From Pararhodospirillum photometricum DSM 122 (GTDB taxonomy: Bacteria > Pseudomonadota > Alphaproteobacteria > Rhodospirillales > Rhodospirillaceae): a stretch of DNA of 50,798 nt. The position numbers were made by a program, and so were the translations under genes. Under the pieces are notes generated by a model, which saw only the letters and a program-made list of their open reading frames with translations, made no database searches and was not told where the DNA came from. Of this stretch, positions 44,004 through 50,798 are shown one piece after another. Numbering within the stretch: the stretch's first letter is position 1; each line of letters begins with the position of its first letter. The stretch is from NCBI RefSeq assembly GCF_000284415.1, contig NC_017059.1:103540-154337 (forward strand), given 5' to 3'.

Positions 44004-45302
44004 TTAGGCAATCTCCTGAAAATCATCGAAATCACGGTCGATCACGTGGTTGTTTTTGAGCAAGCTATTGATAACCTTGAAAGAGACGCGAAAGTACTCG
44101 GCGATTTCTTGTTGACGTTCTTCGGAAAAATCATTGCTGGCCATGTCCGTGACGGCTTCAATTGGGGCCAGGAACTCCGCTGCAAAGGCGCGCTGGGCCT
44201 TTTGCCGGTAGCTGCGCGCGGCGGTGGCTGGGAACAGAGCCCCACGAGGCCGCATGAGGCGATCGCCGATCAAACGGGCCAGTTCGAAGCGGCGGTTATC
44301 GGTGCGTTTGCCGCTCAAGACGGCCAGGGCCTGCCCGCCCTCATCGACCAAGGCAAAGGACAACGGGCCGCGGACCTGCTTCTCCTTCAGGATGGCTGAA
44401 GACGTTCCAGCAAGATCTGCCAGGGCTTGATCGCTGATCTGCCGGTTGGCGAAGGACGCGCGGACCTGCCGAGCCACGCGGACCCCAATCTCATGGGCCG
44501 GCACCATTCCCCAGCGCAAATCATCGGCAAGGGCCGTCTCCGGGCACGCCGCCATGGCTTGTCCGTCATTCTTGGCCATCTCTCGCAGATCAGCGGCCGC
44601 CATCATGCGGGAGACGTCCGATGAGTTGTGGGCAGCCAGGGAGGCTAGTTCGCCCATCGCTTCCTCTCCCAGAAGACGGGCCTCGGCAAGCCGAGCCTGG
44701 AGCATGGCCTCGTCCGCCTCGCCGGGATCGAAGCCCAGCCGAGCTTCCAGTTCCCGATAGCGCCTGAGCTCGGGGTCGGCTCGCTCGGCTTGCAGATCAT
44801 CCCAGAGGGCATGGAGATTGCTTGCTCGGATCTGCGCAGCCTCCAGCCGGGAGAGGACATCACCAGCGAACCGCTCCATCGCCTCCTCGAGATCCGTCCA
44901 GGCTGCCAGAACCGGTCGCGCACCGAAATAACGAAACACCGCCTGATTGTTTCCCGATCGCTGGGAATCAAGGACGACCCGAAACCCATCAGAATAAATG
45001 GTCAGATTGGGCCAAACGTACCCTTCGCCGATGGTGCTGAGGCAGTGCGCGAAGCGCCAGGACCGGGAGGGCCTCGACGGAGGCGGCTCGCCCTTGAGAC
45101 GCCACCAGTTCCAGACAAGCCATTCGGCCAAAGGGTATGCCGAGACAAGCGGCCCCTCCCGCGACCCATCGAGATAGGCATCAAATCCCTCGGTCAAGGA
45201 TCGACCATGGGCCATGATCTTGAGCAAACCAAACGTGGCGCGTTCCTCCGCTGCCCCTTCGGTGAGGCGCTCCGGCTCCACGTGAAAGTCGAGGGAGGTC
45301 AT
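44004..45302 (-). CDS. ImmA/IrrE-like protein with a degenerate zinc motif
   Basis: A 432-residue protein without membrane segments. Its C-terminal ~110 residues read like an ImmA/IrrE peptidase domain: NRRFELARLIGDRLMRP matches R-F-T-L-A-H-E-L-G-H-L-L, and AFAAEFLAPIEAV matches the conserved A-F-A-A-E-L-L-M-P helix. EEIAEYFRVSF-like EIAEYFRVSFKVINSLLK matches the terminal winged segment. The catalytic H-E-x-x-H is replaced by R-L-I-G-D, so two zinc ligands and the glutamate are lost. The N-terminal ~300 residues are of no family I recognise; they include a Trp-rich patch (AEWLVWNWWRLKG) and helical regions. It overlaps the upstream gene by 4 nt (ATGA), forming a two-gene cassette. It may be a pseudo-protease used for recognition or regulation. 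Confidence 0.72.
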   Translation of the reverse strand: MTSLDFHVEPERLTEGAAEERATFGLLKIMAHGRSLTEGFDAYLDGSREGPLVSAYPLAEWLVWNWWRLKGEPPPSRPSRSWRFAHCLSTIGEGYVWPNLTIYSDGFRVVLDSQRSGNNQAVFRYFGARPVLAAWTDLEEAMERFAGDVLSRLEAAQIRASNLHALWDDLQAERADPELRRYRELEARLGFDPGEADEAMLQARLAEARLLGEEAMGELASLAAHNSSDVSRMMAAADLREMAKNDGQAMAACPETALADDLRWGMVPAHEIGVRVARQVRASFANRQISDQALADLAGTSSAILKEKQVRGPLSFALVDEGGQALAVLSGKRTDNRRFELARLIGDRLMRPRGALFPATAARSYRQKAQRAFAAEFLAPIEAVTDMASNDFSEERQQEIAEYFRVSFKVINSLLKNNHVIDRDFDDFQEIA

Positions 45303-45730
45303 GGCCGCTTATTCCATTCGCTCAGAACCAAGTCGCGCATGTCGGGCTCGTTCTCTTCACTGAGACGATAGCCATGATAGGTCTTTTCGTCCTCACCCAC
45401 CTTCGCTTCATACGGCTCATTGTGAGCATCCACGGCCCAAACATATTTGGGGAAGCCTCCGGTCTCGAAAGCGCTGACCAAACCGCGCCGGATCCCTTCT
45501 TTCAGCAGGCCTTGGGCTTCTCGCAACAACACGGATCGGAGATCATCGCAGACACTCTTGTTCGGTCGTGGATTGACCGCCGGCTTCAATTTATAATCGC
45601 CGGGCCGCCTCTTATGCAGTGCACTCCCGCCATAGCGAGCCTCACCCAAAACGCGGCGAAGTTCGTCAGAGGATACAGCACCCTCGGAGACAATCCGGCG
45701 CTTGGGGTTGTTGCCCTGCCGTTTCACCAT
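45299..45730 (-). CDS. Uncharacterised partner of the IrrE-like protein
   Basis: A 143-residue soluble protein from the ATG at 45730 (157 from a GTG at 45772). It has a basic N-terminus, then the block SSDELRRVLGEARYGGSALH, KRRPGDYKLKP, NPRPNKSVCDD and a C-terminal GGFPKYVWAVDAHNEPYEAK followed by KTYHGYRLSEEN. I recall small bacterial proteins of this pattern (YxGSxxHKRxPxD...PRPxKxxCD...YHGY) as conserved hypotheticals, but no function. Its stop codon overlaps the start of the IrrE-like gene, which implies coupled translation and joint action. It is not a typical HTH antitoxin. Confidence 0.72.
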   Translation of the reverse strand: MVKRQGNNPKRRIVSEGAVSSDELRRVLGEARYGGSALHKRRPGDYKLKPAVNPRPNKSVCDDLRSVLLREAQGLLKEGIRRGLVSAFETGGFPKYVWAVDAHNEPYEAKVGEDEKTYHGYRLSEENEPDMRDLVLSEWNKRP

Positions 45731-45795
45731 TCCACACTTCTTAACGACAATCTCCGCTAAAAAGGATAGCACCCAGTCGCATTCATCGGCAATTT

Positions 45796-48036
45796 TTAAA
45801 GCAACGAGGGGTCCGGGGAGGCCGCGCCTCCCCGGCCTTCCTCTTTACCCTGCCCCCTCGCCCCCCGCCCCGCCTGAGGCGCCGGCAGCTCAACCCGCAC
45901 CAAGAGCCCGCCCCCGTCCGCTTCCTCCAACACGATGCGCCCGGCATGTGCCTCGACCACAGCGGCGACCATGGTCAGGCCCAGGCCATTGCCTGGGGTG
46001 GCGCGGGCTTCGTCGAGGCGCGCGAAGCGCTCGAACACCCGCTGGCGCTCGGCGGCCGGAATGCCGGGCCCCTGGTCTTCCAGGCACACCTCCACGCGGC
46101 CACGCTCGGACCGCAGGCTCAAACGCACCCGCCCGCCTTCCGGCGAATACTTGACCGCGTTGTCACACAGGTTGGCAAATGCCTGAAACAGCAAGTCGCG
46201 ATCGCCATCCACCACGGCCGGGCCGCTTAGGGTCGTCTCGAGGCTCACGGTACGCTCGGCGGCCACCGCCTCGTACAGTTCGGCCACGTCGGCCAGCAGC
46301 GGCACCAGATCGACGGGCGCAAACGTCATGCGCCGCCCGCCGCTCTCGACCTGGGCGATGCGCAGCAGGGCATTGAAGGTGGCGAGCAGACCATCGACCT
46401 CGGCCAGCGCGGCCCCCAGGCCGTCGCGATCGGTGGCGGCCTGGGCGTGGTCGCGCAGGCTCTCCAGGCGGTTACGCAAACGGGCAAGCGGCGTGCGCAG
46501 GTCATGGGCGATGGTGTCGGACACATGACGGACCCCGGCCATCAGGGTTTCGATGCGGGCCAGCATGGCGTTGAGGTTGGCGGCCAGTTGGTCGAAGTCG
46601 TCGCCGTGGGCGCCGCGCCCGGCCGGCACCCGGCGCGACAGATCCCCAGCCATGATGTCGCGACTGGTGCGGTTGATGGCCTCCAGCCGCCGCGAGACCC
46701 GCCGGCTCATGGCCACGCCACCGATCAAGCCCAGGGCCACCATGCCCAAGAGGCCGGCGCGCAGCACCCGCCGCAACCGTTCGCGCAAGAAGGCGACCGA
46801 CTCCAGGTCACGGCCGACCACCAAAACGGTGTGCCCCGGCAGCGGGAGCACGGCCAGACGGACCGCCGTTTTCAGGTCGTCCGGTCCGGGGTCGGCCCAG
46901 GGCGGCATCAAGCCCCGGTGAAACCCGCCGGGCAGAGCGGTCAAGGGGGGCGGTGGACCGTCCGGGCCGTGCCACCAGGGCGGCCCCCCGCCACCGCCAG
47001 GCCCGGGTCCCAAACCGGGGCCGTGCGGGCCGGGGGTGTCGTCGTGGGGATCCCAGCGGCCGCGAGGCTCCGGGGGGCGATCGTCCCGAGGGGGGCCGCC
47101 GTTATCGTGGAGATGGTCGCGGACCCCGGGGACCGCCCCGAGGGACGGGCGCAACATCTCGGCCACCGGGACCACCGTCAAGGCGCTGCGCGGCAAGGTG
47201 GCCCACCCCACGTCCGGCAGGCCCTCCTCGTTCTTGCGCGAGCGATAGGCGGTATCTGCCCAGACGTCGGCACCAGTGTTGCCGCTGTCGAGCACCTCGC
47301 GGAAGCGGCGGCTGTCGTGCTCGGCGGCCGAGGACACCGCCCAGCGCCGGATGAAGCCGTGGCGCCGGTCGGTCGAGATGTGGTTCTTGTAACCGAATAT
47401 CGGGATGGCGATCTCGACGCCCTTGGCGCCTTCCGCCTTCGGCGTCTTCGCTCTGGCCCTTTTCAGGGTCCAGCGAGCATCCCTGTCCTTCTGGGCCAGC
47501 TTGTGCGGGGTCTCTTCCCAGCCGTCAGGGATGCGCCCTTCGCGGATCGCCTGCTTCTCGTCGTCGTCGTTGCGCTGACGCGGCGCCGCCACAATGGTGG
47601 CGTCGATGATCTGCCCCGACATCGCCAGATAGCCGCCTTCCTTCAGCTTGGCGTCGAACACCGCGAACAGCTTCTCGATCGCGTTGGCCTCGGTCAGCGT
47701 CTCGCGGAACAGCCAGATCGTCTTGGCGTCCGGCGCCTTGTCCGCCAGCCCTAGGCCGAGAAAGCGTTTGAACGTCAGGCGGTCGTTGATCATGAACTCC
47801 GCCTGATCGTCGGACAGGTTGTACAGCGCCTGAAGCACCAGGATCTTAAACATCAAAACCGCGTCATGGGGCGGACGGCCGCCCCGGGCTCGGTCGCTGC
47901 GGTTCAACGCCTTGTCCAGCCGGTAGCGGAACGCCTCGAAGCTCACCACCCTCAGCAGCTTCTCCAGCGGGTCGCCCGCCTTCGACAACTCCGCATACCG
48001 CTCTTCAAGATCGAAGAACCCAGGCTGCCGACCCAT
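45796..48036 (-). CDS. Chimeric frame: IS5-type transposase N-terminus fused to a histidine kinase
   Basis: One open frame of 746 codons joins two unrelated genes. The first ~270 residues are an IS5-family transposase (GFFDLEERYAELSKAGDP, PPHDAVLMFKILVLQAL, catalytic D in IIDATIVAAPR and second D in VWADTAYRSRKNEE). At about 47222 this stops, before the catalytic glutamate. Kinase sequence follows in frame: a Pro/Gly/His-rich periplasmic stretch, one membrane helix (LLGMVALGLIGGVAM), HAMP, HisKA with H in DTIAHDLRTPLARLRNRL, and a HATPase with NLCDNAVKYSP, DQGPGIP and GNGLGLTMV. The kinase has lost its first membrane helix and part of its sensor. The usual response regulator gene upstream is missing. 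The last ~15 residues are encoded by a palindromic repeat. The start ATG at 48036 has GGAGGG upstream. Confidence 0.83.
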   Translation of the reverse strand: MGRQPGFFDLEERYAELSKAGDPLEKLLRVVSFEAFRYRLDKALNRSDRARGGRPPHDAVLMFKILVLQALYNLSDDQAEFMINDRLTFKRFLGLGLADKAPDAKTIWLFRETLTEANAIEKLFAVFDAKLKEGGYLAMSGQIIDATIVAAPRQRNDDDEKQAIREGRIPDGWEETPHKLAQKDRDARWTLKRARAKTPKAEGAKGVEIAIPIFGYKNHISTDRRHGFIRRWAVSSAAEHDSRRFREVLDSGNTGADVWADTAYRSRKNEEGLPDVGWATLPRSALTVVPVAEMLRPSLGAVPGVRDHLHDNGGPPRDDRPPEPRGRWDPHDDTPGPHGPGLGPGPGGGGGPPWWHGPDGPPPPLTALPGGFHRGLMPPWADPGPDDLKTAVRLAVLPLPGHTVLVVGRDLESVAFLRERLRRVLRAGLLGMVALGLIGGVAMSRRVSRRLEAINRTSRDIMAGDLSRRVPAGRGAHGDDFDQLAANLNAMLARIETLMAGVRHVSDTIAHDLRTPLARLRNRLESLRDHAQAATDRDGLGAALAEVDGLLATFNALLRIAQVESGGRRMTFAPVDLVPLLADVAELYEAVAAERTVSLETTLSGPAVVDGDRDLLFQAFANLCDNAVKYSPEGGRVRLSLRSERGRVEVCLEDQGPGIPAAERQRVFERFARLDEARATPGNGLGLTMVAAVVEAHAGRIVLEEADGGGLLVRVELPAPQAGRGARGQGKEEGRGGAASPDPSLL
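45806..45842 (-). repeat. Palindromic repeat copy inside the kinase 3' end
   Basis: GAGGGGTCCGGGGAGGC and GCCTCCCCGGCC carry the same compensatory CG change as the copy after sppA. Here the repeat is inside the coding frame and encodes the kinase tail EGRGGAASPDPS before the stop at 45796. Confidence 0.85.
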
Positions 48037-48060
48037 CGTTCCCTCCAACACGGCCTGGGG
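47222..48060 (-). mobile_element. IS5-family insertion sequence remnant
   Basis: The transposase start with its ribosome-binding site and ~270 codons are present, with two of the three DDE residues. The 3' third and its terminal inverted repeat are gone, replaced by kinase sequence at about 47222. The right end lies somewhere beyond 48036; I could not identify its inverted repeat with confidence, so 48060 is approximate. The copy cannot move by itself. Confidence 0.75.
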
Positions 48061-48583
48061 CTTATTGAATCAGCAGACACCGCTCAGAGCCAGGGTTTTT
48101 CGAGGTGTCCTCTCGTGACCATGGAAAACTTGGAGGTCCTATCAGATGAGCGGCTTCTCCAAGGCCAGTGACGCGATAGTCGTGGCAATTGAAATGGGCG
48201 CAGTGCGGCATTAGAGGGCTATAGCGTAGACGTAGTGCTCATCATCGTCGGGCGCGGCCCGCCATTTCCCTGATAAAGACTGGCAGCTTTAACTCCGGCG
48301 GCGCGTTCACCTTGCGCTCGACTGTTGGGTTTATGCTGGTTTCTATTCTGCCCCTTCAGATTGTGTCTCAGTGAGTGGTAGGCCAACGGTTTCGCCGTTT
48401 GATCTCCGGCAAGGGGGGGCGGTTTGGTCAGGGTGGCTCGCTCTTTTCCAGCAGCCTGCGAAGGCTCATCATTGTCATCGGTCTGATTCTTGGTTCGGTT
48501 GATGGTCGCAACCAAACCCGACCAAAGATCGACGATAATCGTCCGCCGCGCGCGGGATAATCTATTGCACCGCTCCTCGGGGC
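48061..48583. other. Gene-poor stretch between the IS remnant and the toxin gene
   Basis: About 520 nt without a coding region I can support. Short open frames exist on both strands (for example 48375-48560 plus, 48219-48515 minus), but none shows a family pattern or a good ribosome-binding site. It is likely a mosaic scar of earlier insertions, including the outer end of the IS copy. Confidence 0.5.
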
Positions 48584-48814
48584 ATGATCCGGGTTGATTG
48601 GTTGGCGCGCAGCAATCCGGGAGACGTGAAGCTTGTCGGGGCTGGTGTTTCTGAAATGCGGATCAACCATGGCCCCGGGTACCGGGTCTATTTCATGCAA
48701 CATGGCCCTGTCTTGGGGGTCCTTCTCTGTGGTGGCGACAAATCGTCGCAGCCGAAAGACATCGAACAGGCACAACGCCTCGCGGCCCGTTGGAAGGATC
48801 TCGGTCATGAATGA
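48584..48814 (+). CDS. RelE/HigB-like toxin (phage-derived Gp49-type), N-terminally shortened
   Basis: A 76-residue product with the pattern of addiction-module killer proteins: NPGDVKLVGAGVSEMRINHG, GPGYRVYFMQHG, LLCGGDKSSQPKDIEQAQ. Family members are about 100 residues and begin ~25 residues earlier with a helix. Here the frame upstream is closed by a TAA at 48536 and homology starts at about MIRVDWLARSNPGD, so the first helix is missing. Its stop overlaps the antitoxin start (ATG at 48807), the normal order toxin then antitoxin for this class. The shortened toxin may be inactive, leaving the antitoxin as a relic. Confidence 0.83.
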   Translation: MIRVDWLARSNPGDVKLVGAGVSEMRINHGPGYRVYFMQHGPVLGVLLCGGDKSSQPKDIEQAQRLAARWKDLGHE

Positions 48815-49118
48815 TGTCACCTTTAACCACTATGATTCCGCCAACTATCTCAAGACCGAGGAAGATATCGCCGGATATCTGGAAGCGGTTATGGAAGAAG
48901 CCGAGGACGACCCCGTCTGCATCGCTCGCGCCCTTGGGGTTGTGGCGCGCGCCCGAAACATGAGTCAGCTTGCACGCGACGTGGGAATGAGCCGGCAGGG
49001 GCTAGACAAGGCTCTGTCGGGAGACAGCAACCCAACTCTCGGAACCGTCCTGAAGGTTGCTCACGCATTGGGTCTGCGCATGGTGTTCGTTCCTCAGGAT
49101 GCCCACGCAGCAAAATGA
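48807..49118 (+). CDS. HTH-type addiction module antitoxin (HI1420-like)
   Basis: A 103-residue protein of the downstream-antitoxin family of HI1419/HI1420-type modules. It starts NDVTFNHYDSANYLKTEEDI, followed by LEAVMEEAEDDPVCIARALG and an HTH region SQLARDVGMSRQGLDKALSG and NPTLGTVLKVAHALGLRM. It neutralises the toxin encoded just upstream and represses the operon (established for the family). The start overlaps the toxin gene by 8 nt. Confidence 0.88.
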   Translation: MNDVTFNHYDSANYLKTEEDIAGYLEAVMEEAEDDPVCIARALGVVARARNMSQLARDVGMSRQGLDKALSGDSNPTLGTVLKVAHALGLRMVFVPQDAHAAK

Positions 49119-49278
49119 TCGCCGGGGCCTTTCATCAAGGCCGGAGCGAAGCTTCCTCATCACGTCCCGTAAAAAAGGCCGCCCCGAAAGCCCCCAAGAA
49201 GTCGCCTGGGAGGCATGGACTCGCAATTGACCCATCGGATTTAACAATACTCCAGGTGGGCATTCAAAAATTTTCGAC

Positions 49279-49983
49279 CTACAAGTTTTTCGATGTATTT
49301 ATTGTTATTTTTGCAGAAAGCCCGTTATCTTCTTTCCAATCTGGGCAAGATATTTTTTGCTTTCTCAAAGCGTCCTCCAATATATAAAATCCAAAAGAAT
49401 GATATATCTTGTGAAATGCGCTACTTGAACTTATGCCGGTTTTTGATTTTATGTATTGGCATGCAATTTTATTTTCTTCTTCAGATTTTGATTTTTCTCC
49501 ATGTATTGAATATGATATAGAATTCATCATGTGCAGGAATCCAATAACACTATTTAAGAACGCATAGGTACCGTCATATTCTATTTCTGTATTTGCGGAT
49601 GCAGGCATCGTAATGCCGTCCGGTGTGATTTGAAATTGATTTTCAAAATTTTTTCTGATTTCTTTTATTGCTTCAGTATAGTAATTTGGCTTATGAATGC
49701 AGTATGTAACAGCTACGTTTTCTGCGCCGGGAAGTCTTCTTCTGTCTCCAATTGGGTAATTTATACGGTTGATATTGCTATCAATGAATTTTGCCACTAA
49801 AAGCTTAGGTCCTCTAGCGCCTTTTTCTGATAGATATTTTATAAAGGGAATTACGTTGTTCGAATTGCATTGATTGCCGCCCTGAAGGTGGTAAATCGCA
49901 AGATCCAATGAATCTAAGAATAAGTTGCTGTCAATCTGGATGTTGCTAAGATAGTAAATCGGGTCCTGATACCCTTCTGTTGG
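49279..49983 (-). pseudogene. AT-rich gene fragment, 5'-truncated, unknown function
   Basis: This ~700-nt stretch is visibly AT-rich, unlike everything around it. One minus-strand frame stays open through it and ends with a TAG at 49279. The visible product has ordinary composition with many Asn, Ile, Lys and Ser (YLSNIQIDSNLFLDSLD, KLLVAKFIDSNINRI, AVTYCIHKPNYYTEAIKE, FLHMMNSISYSIHGEKSK). I do not recognise the family. No ATG or GTG lies before ~residue 130 of the AT-rich part; the frame continues upstream into GC-rich phage DNA, which is not part of it. The true 5' end was lost at about 49983. A horizontally acquired gene remnant is the best reading. Confidence 0.6.
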
Positions 49984-49997
49984 GCGCAGAAGCGCCC
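49982..49997 (+). promoter_or_regulatory. Hairpin directly before the phage-like gene
   Basis: GGGCGC-AGAA-GCGCCC is a perfect 6-bp stem ending 4 nt before the ATG at 50002, in the position of a ribosome-binding site. It also marks the change from AT-rich to GC-rich DNA. A role in translation control is inference. Confidence 0.35.
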
Positions 49998-50001
49998 CGC
50001 C

Positions 50002-50277
50002 ATGACCCCAGCCGGCCTCGTCCGTGCCGTGCGCAACGCCGCACCCGGCGAGACCGTGGTTTACATCCGCGCCGACGACCGTCGGGCCTGCCAAGTCGTC
50101 AAAGATGTGGCCCTGGGCCTGTCGCGCCTCGGTTTTGTTGCTCTGGTCCAGCGGCGGGTGGGCTGCGGCCTTCAGTATGAGGCGCAGCGCACCTGCACAA
50201 TCATGAGCAAGAGCGTCGGACCGATCGAGGCGCGAAAGGCGGCGCTCGCTGCGCTCAAGGTGAGCGACGATGGATGA
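50002..50277 (+). CDS. Small phage-like protein of unknown function
   Basis: A 91-residue protein (MTPAGLVRAVRNAAPGETVVYIRADD...) with a short alpha/beta look. It overlaps the next small gene by 8 nt (50270) and is the first of four head-to-tail overlapping genes leading to a VRR-NUC nuclease, a layout typical of phage replication operons. I do not know its function; its first residues GETVVYIRA resemble small phage proteins seen in such operons. Confidence 0.6.
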   Translation: MTPAGLVRAVRNAAPGETVVYIRADDRRACQVVKDVALGLSRLGFVALVQRRVGCGLQYEAQRTCTIMSKSVGPIEARKAALAALKVSDDG

Positions 50278-50365
50278 GGCGACACTTATTGCAAAGTGGG
50301 CGGCGGTACTTGTCGCTCAGGTCATTTTGATTTTTTCAATATTCCGCGGAGGGGATTTGCAATGA
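50270..50365 (+). CDS. 31-residue single-span membrane peptide
   Basis: ATG at 50270 overlaps the stop of the gene before it, and its TGA (50363-50365) overlaps the ATG of the nuclease gene (50362). The peptide starts MDEATLIAKWAAV and has one hydrophobic helix (WAAVLVAQVILIFSIF) followed by RGGDLQ. Tight double overlap argues that it is translated. Its function is unknown. Confidence 0.5.
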   Translation: MDEATLIAKWAAVLVAQVILIFSIFRGGDLQ

Positions 50366-50757
50366 AACACCCCGAAGACGCCCTCCAGATTTCCGTCGTC
50401 AACACCCTGCGGCTCTGCCCTGACCTGCGCGTCGTGGCCGTGCCGAACGGCGGGAAGCGCGGCGTGCTCGAAGCGGCGCGCATGAGAAGGGCCGGAGTGC
50501 TGGCCGGCGTTTCGGACCTGCTCGTCTTTTGGGCGCCCGGCCGCGTCGCGCTGATCGAACTGAAAGCCCCCGGAAAGGTGACGGGGCAGGCCCGCCCCTT
50601 GCGCAGCCTGAGCCCCGCGCAACTCGTTTGGCTCAACTGGTGCCAGGCCTCCGGCTTCCCGGCGACCGTGGCCGACAGCCTGGAGGCGGTGCTGGAGTTT
50701 CTGCGGAGGCAAGGGGCGCCGGTGGCGGCTCGGGCGCAGGGGGGATTCGCGACATGA
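50362..50757 (+). CDS. VRR-NUC domain nuclease (phage-type)
   Basis: A 131-residue single-domain protein of the VRR-NUC branch of the PD-(D/E)XK nucleases. NEDALQ-like PEDALQISVVNTLRL opens the domain. RVVAVPNGGKRG, GVLAGVSDLLVFWAPG with the catalytic aspartate, and ALIELKAPGKVTG with E-x-K form the active site. Stand-alone VRR-NUC proteins are common in phage replication modules, where they cut branched or structured DNA. ATG at 50362 follows GGAGGGG and overlaps the small membrane peptide gene. Confidence 0.88.
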   Translation: MKHPEDALQISVVNTLRLCPDLRVVAVPNGGKRGVLEAARMRRAGVLAGVSDLLVFWAPGRVALIELKAPGKVTGQARPLRSLSPAQLVWLNWCQASGFPATVADSLEAVLEFLRRQGAPVAARAQGGFAT

Positions 50758-50798
50758 GCACCGCACCCGCCATCATCACCCCGTCCCCCTACCGCCTG
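50754..50798 (+). CDS. Start of a further phage-like gene (partial)
   Basis: An ATG at 50754 overlaps the nuclease stop (ATGA) and opens a frame (MSTAPAIITPSPYRL) that runs off the window. In phage operons with this layout a helicase often follows, and a Pro-x-x-Tyr-x-Leu start would fit, but 15 residues are not enough to assign it. Confidence 0.5.
   Translation, partial: MSTAPAIITPSPYRL

Noticed and set aside
49115..49387. A 90-codon plus-strand frame starting at the antitoxin stop (ATGA overlap)
   Set aside because: It begins with a Lys/Ala/Pro-rich stretch and runs across the GC/AT border into the reverse of the AT-rich gene. The composition changes mid-frame and no family is seen; too weak to list.
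1..50798. tRNA, rRNA genes or a CRISPR array
   Set aside because: No T-loop/anticodon arrangement, rRNA signature or regularly spaced direct repeat was seen by eye; the dispersed palindromes have no regular spacers. A tRNAscan or CRISPR search would be decisive.

Overview
The window is GC-rich DNA from an alphaproteobacterium. Chlorophyll synthase, a PucC-type light-harvesting assembly protein and geranylgeranyl reductase sit in one overlapping operon, which points to an anoxygenic phototrophic purple bacterium. The gene style resembles Rhodospirillum/Pararhodospirillum (from memory, not searched). Other housekeeping genes fit this group: short alphaproteobacterial ProRS, GatB, FabI, AroC, GlnD, class I PhaC and LolCD. 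No rRNA, tRNA or CRISPR array was seen.

Layout. 1-2.7 kb: end of a small membrane protein gene, then a 5'-truncated gatA and an intact gatB. 2.8-7.8 kb: hybrid histidine kinase with Hpt, a chemoreceptor-like gene with a probable frameshift, and a single-domain response regulator. 7.9-14 kb (minus strand): lolD-lolC-DJ-1-like operon, proS, a 68-aa mini hook-like gene and a frameshifted fliK. 14.2-16 kb: GNAT and a DegT-like protein without its PLP lysine. 16-20 kb (minus): bchG, pucC-like, bchP and a small membrane protein. 20-28 kb (plus): fabI, aroC, sppA, a diguanylate cyclase, an orphan HigA-like gene (minus) and uvrD. 28-32.9 kb: ethanolamine permease with a 5'-truncated eutC, a soluble Cache chemoreceptor with a frameshift, and an MFS transporter. 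33-44 kb: acyl-CoA synthetase, an EAL protein, an M23 peptidase, DUF2141, phaC, a PleD-like regulator and glnD. 44-50.8 kb is accessory: a two-gene cassette encoding an IrrE-like protein with a destroyed zinc motif, an IS5-type transposase fused in frame to a decapitated histidine kinase, a type II toxin-antitoxin pair with a shortened toxin, an AT-rich gene fragment, and the start of a phage-like operon with a VRR-NUC nuclease.

The most striking non-coding signal is a ~34-bp palindromic repeat, with 16 full and 2 half copies. Ten full copies lie at or within 20 nt of a stop codon, always in the same polarity relative to that gene, so they probably act as transcribed 3' hairpins. Both half copies keep the same arm and mark DNA junctions (truncated gatA; edge of the IrrE-like cassette). 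Another full copy abuts truncated eutC. The repeats therefore coincide with rearrangement or assembly breakpoints. Three other genes each carry one surplus base, two of them in short G/C homopolymers, so sequencing error must be considered for the frameshifts. The best candidate for an undescribed system is the overlapping gene pair at 44.0-45.8 kb; the mini hook-like protein at 12 kb is the best candidate for a new flagellar component.
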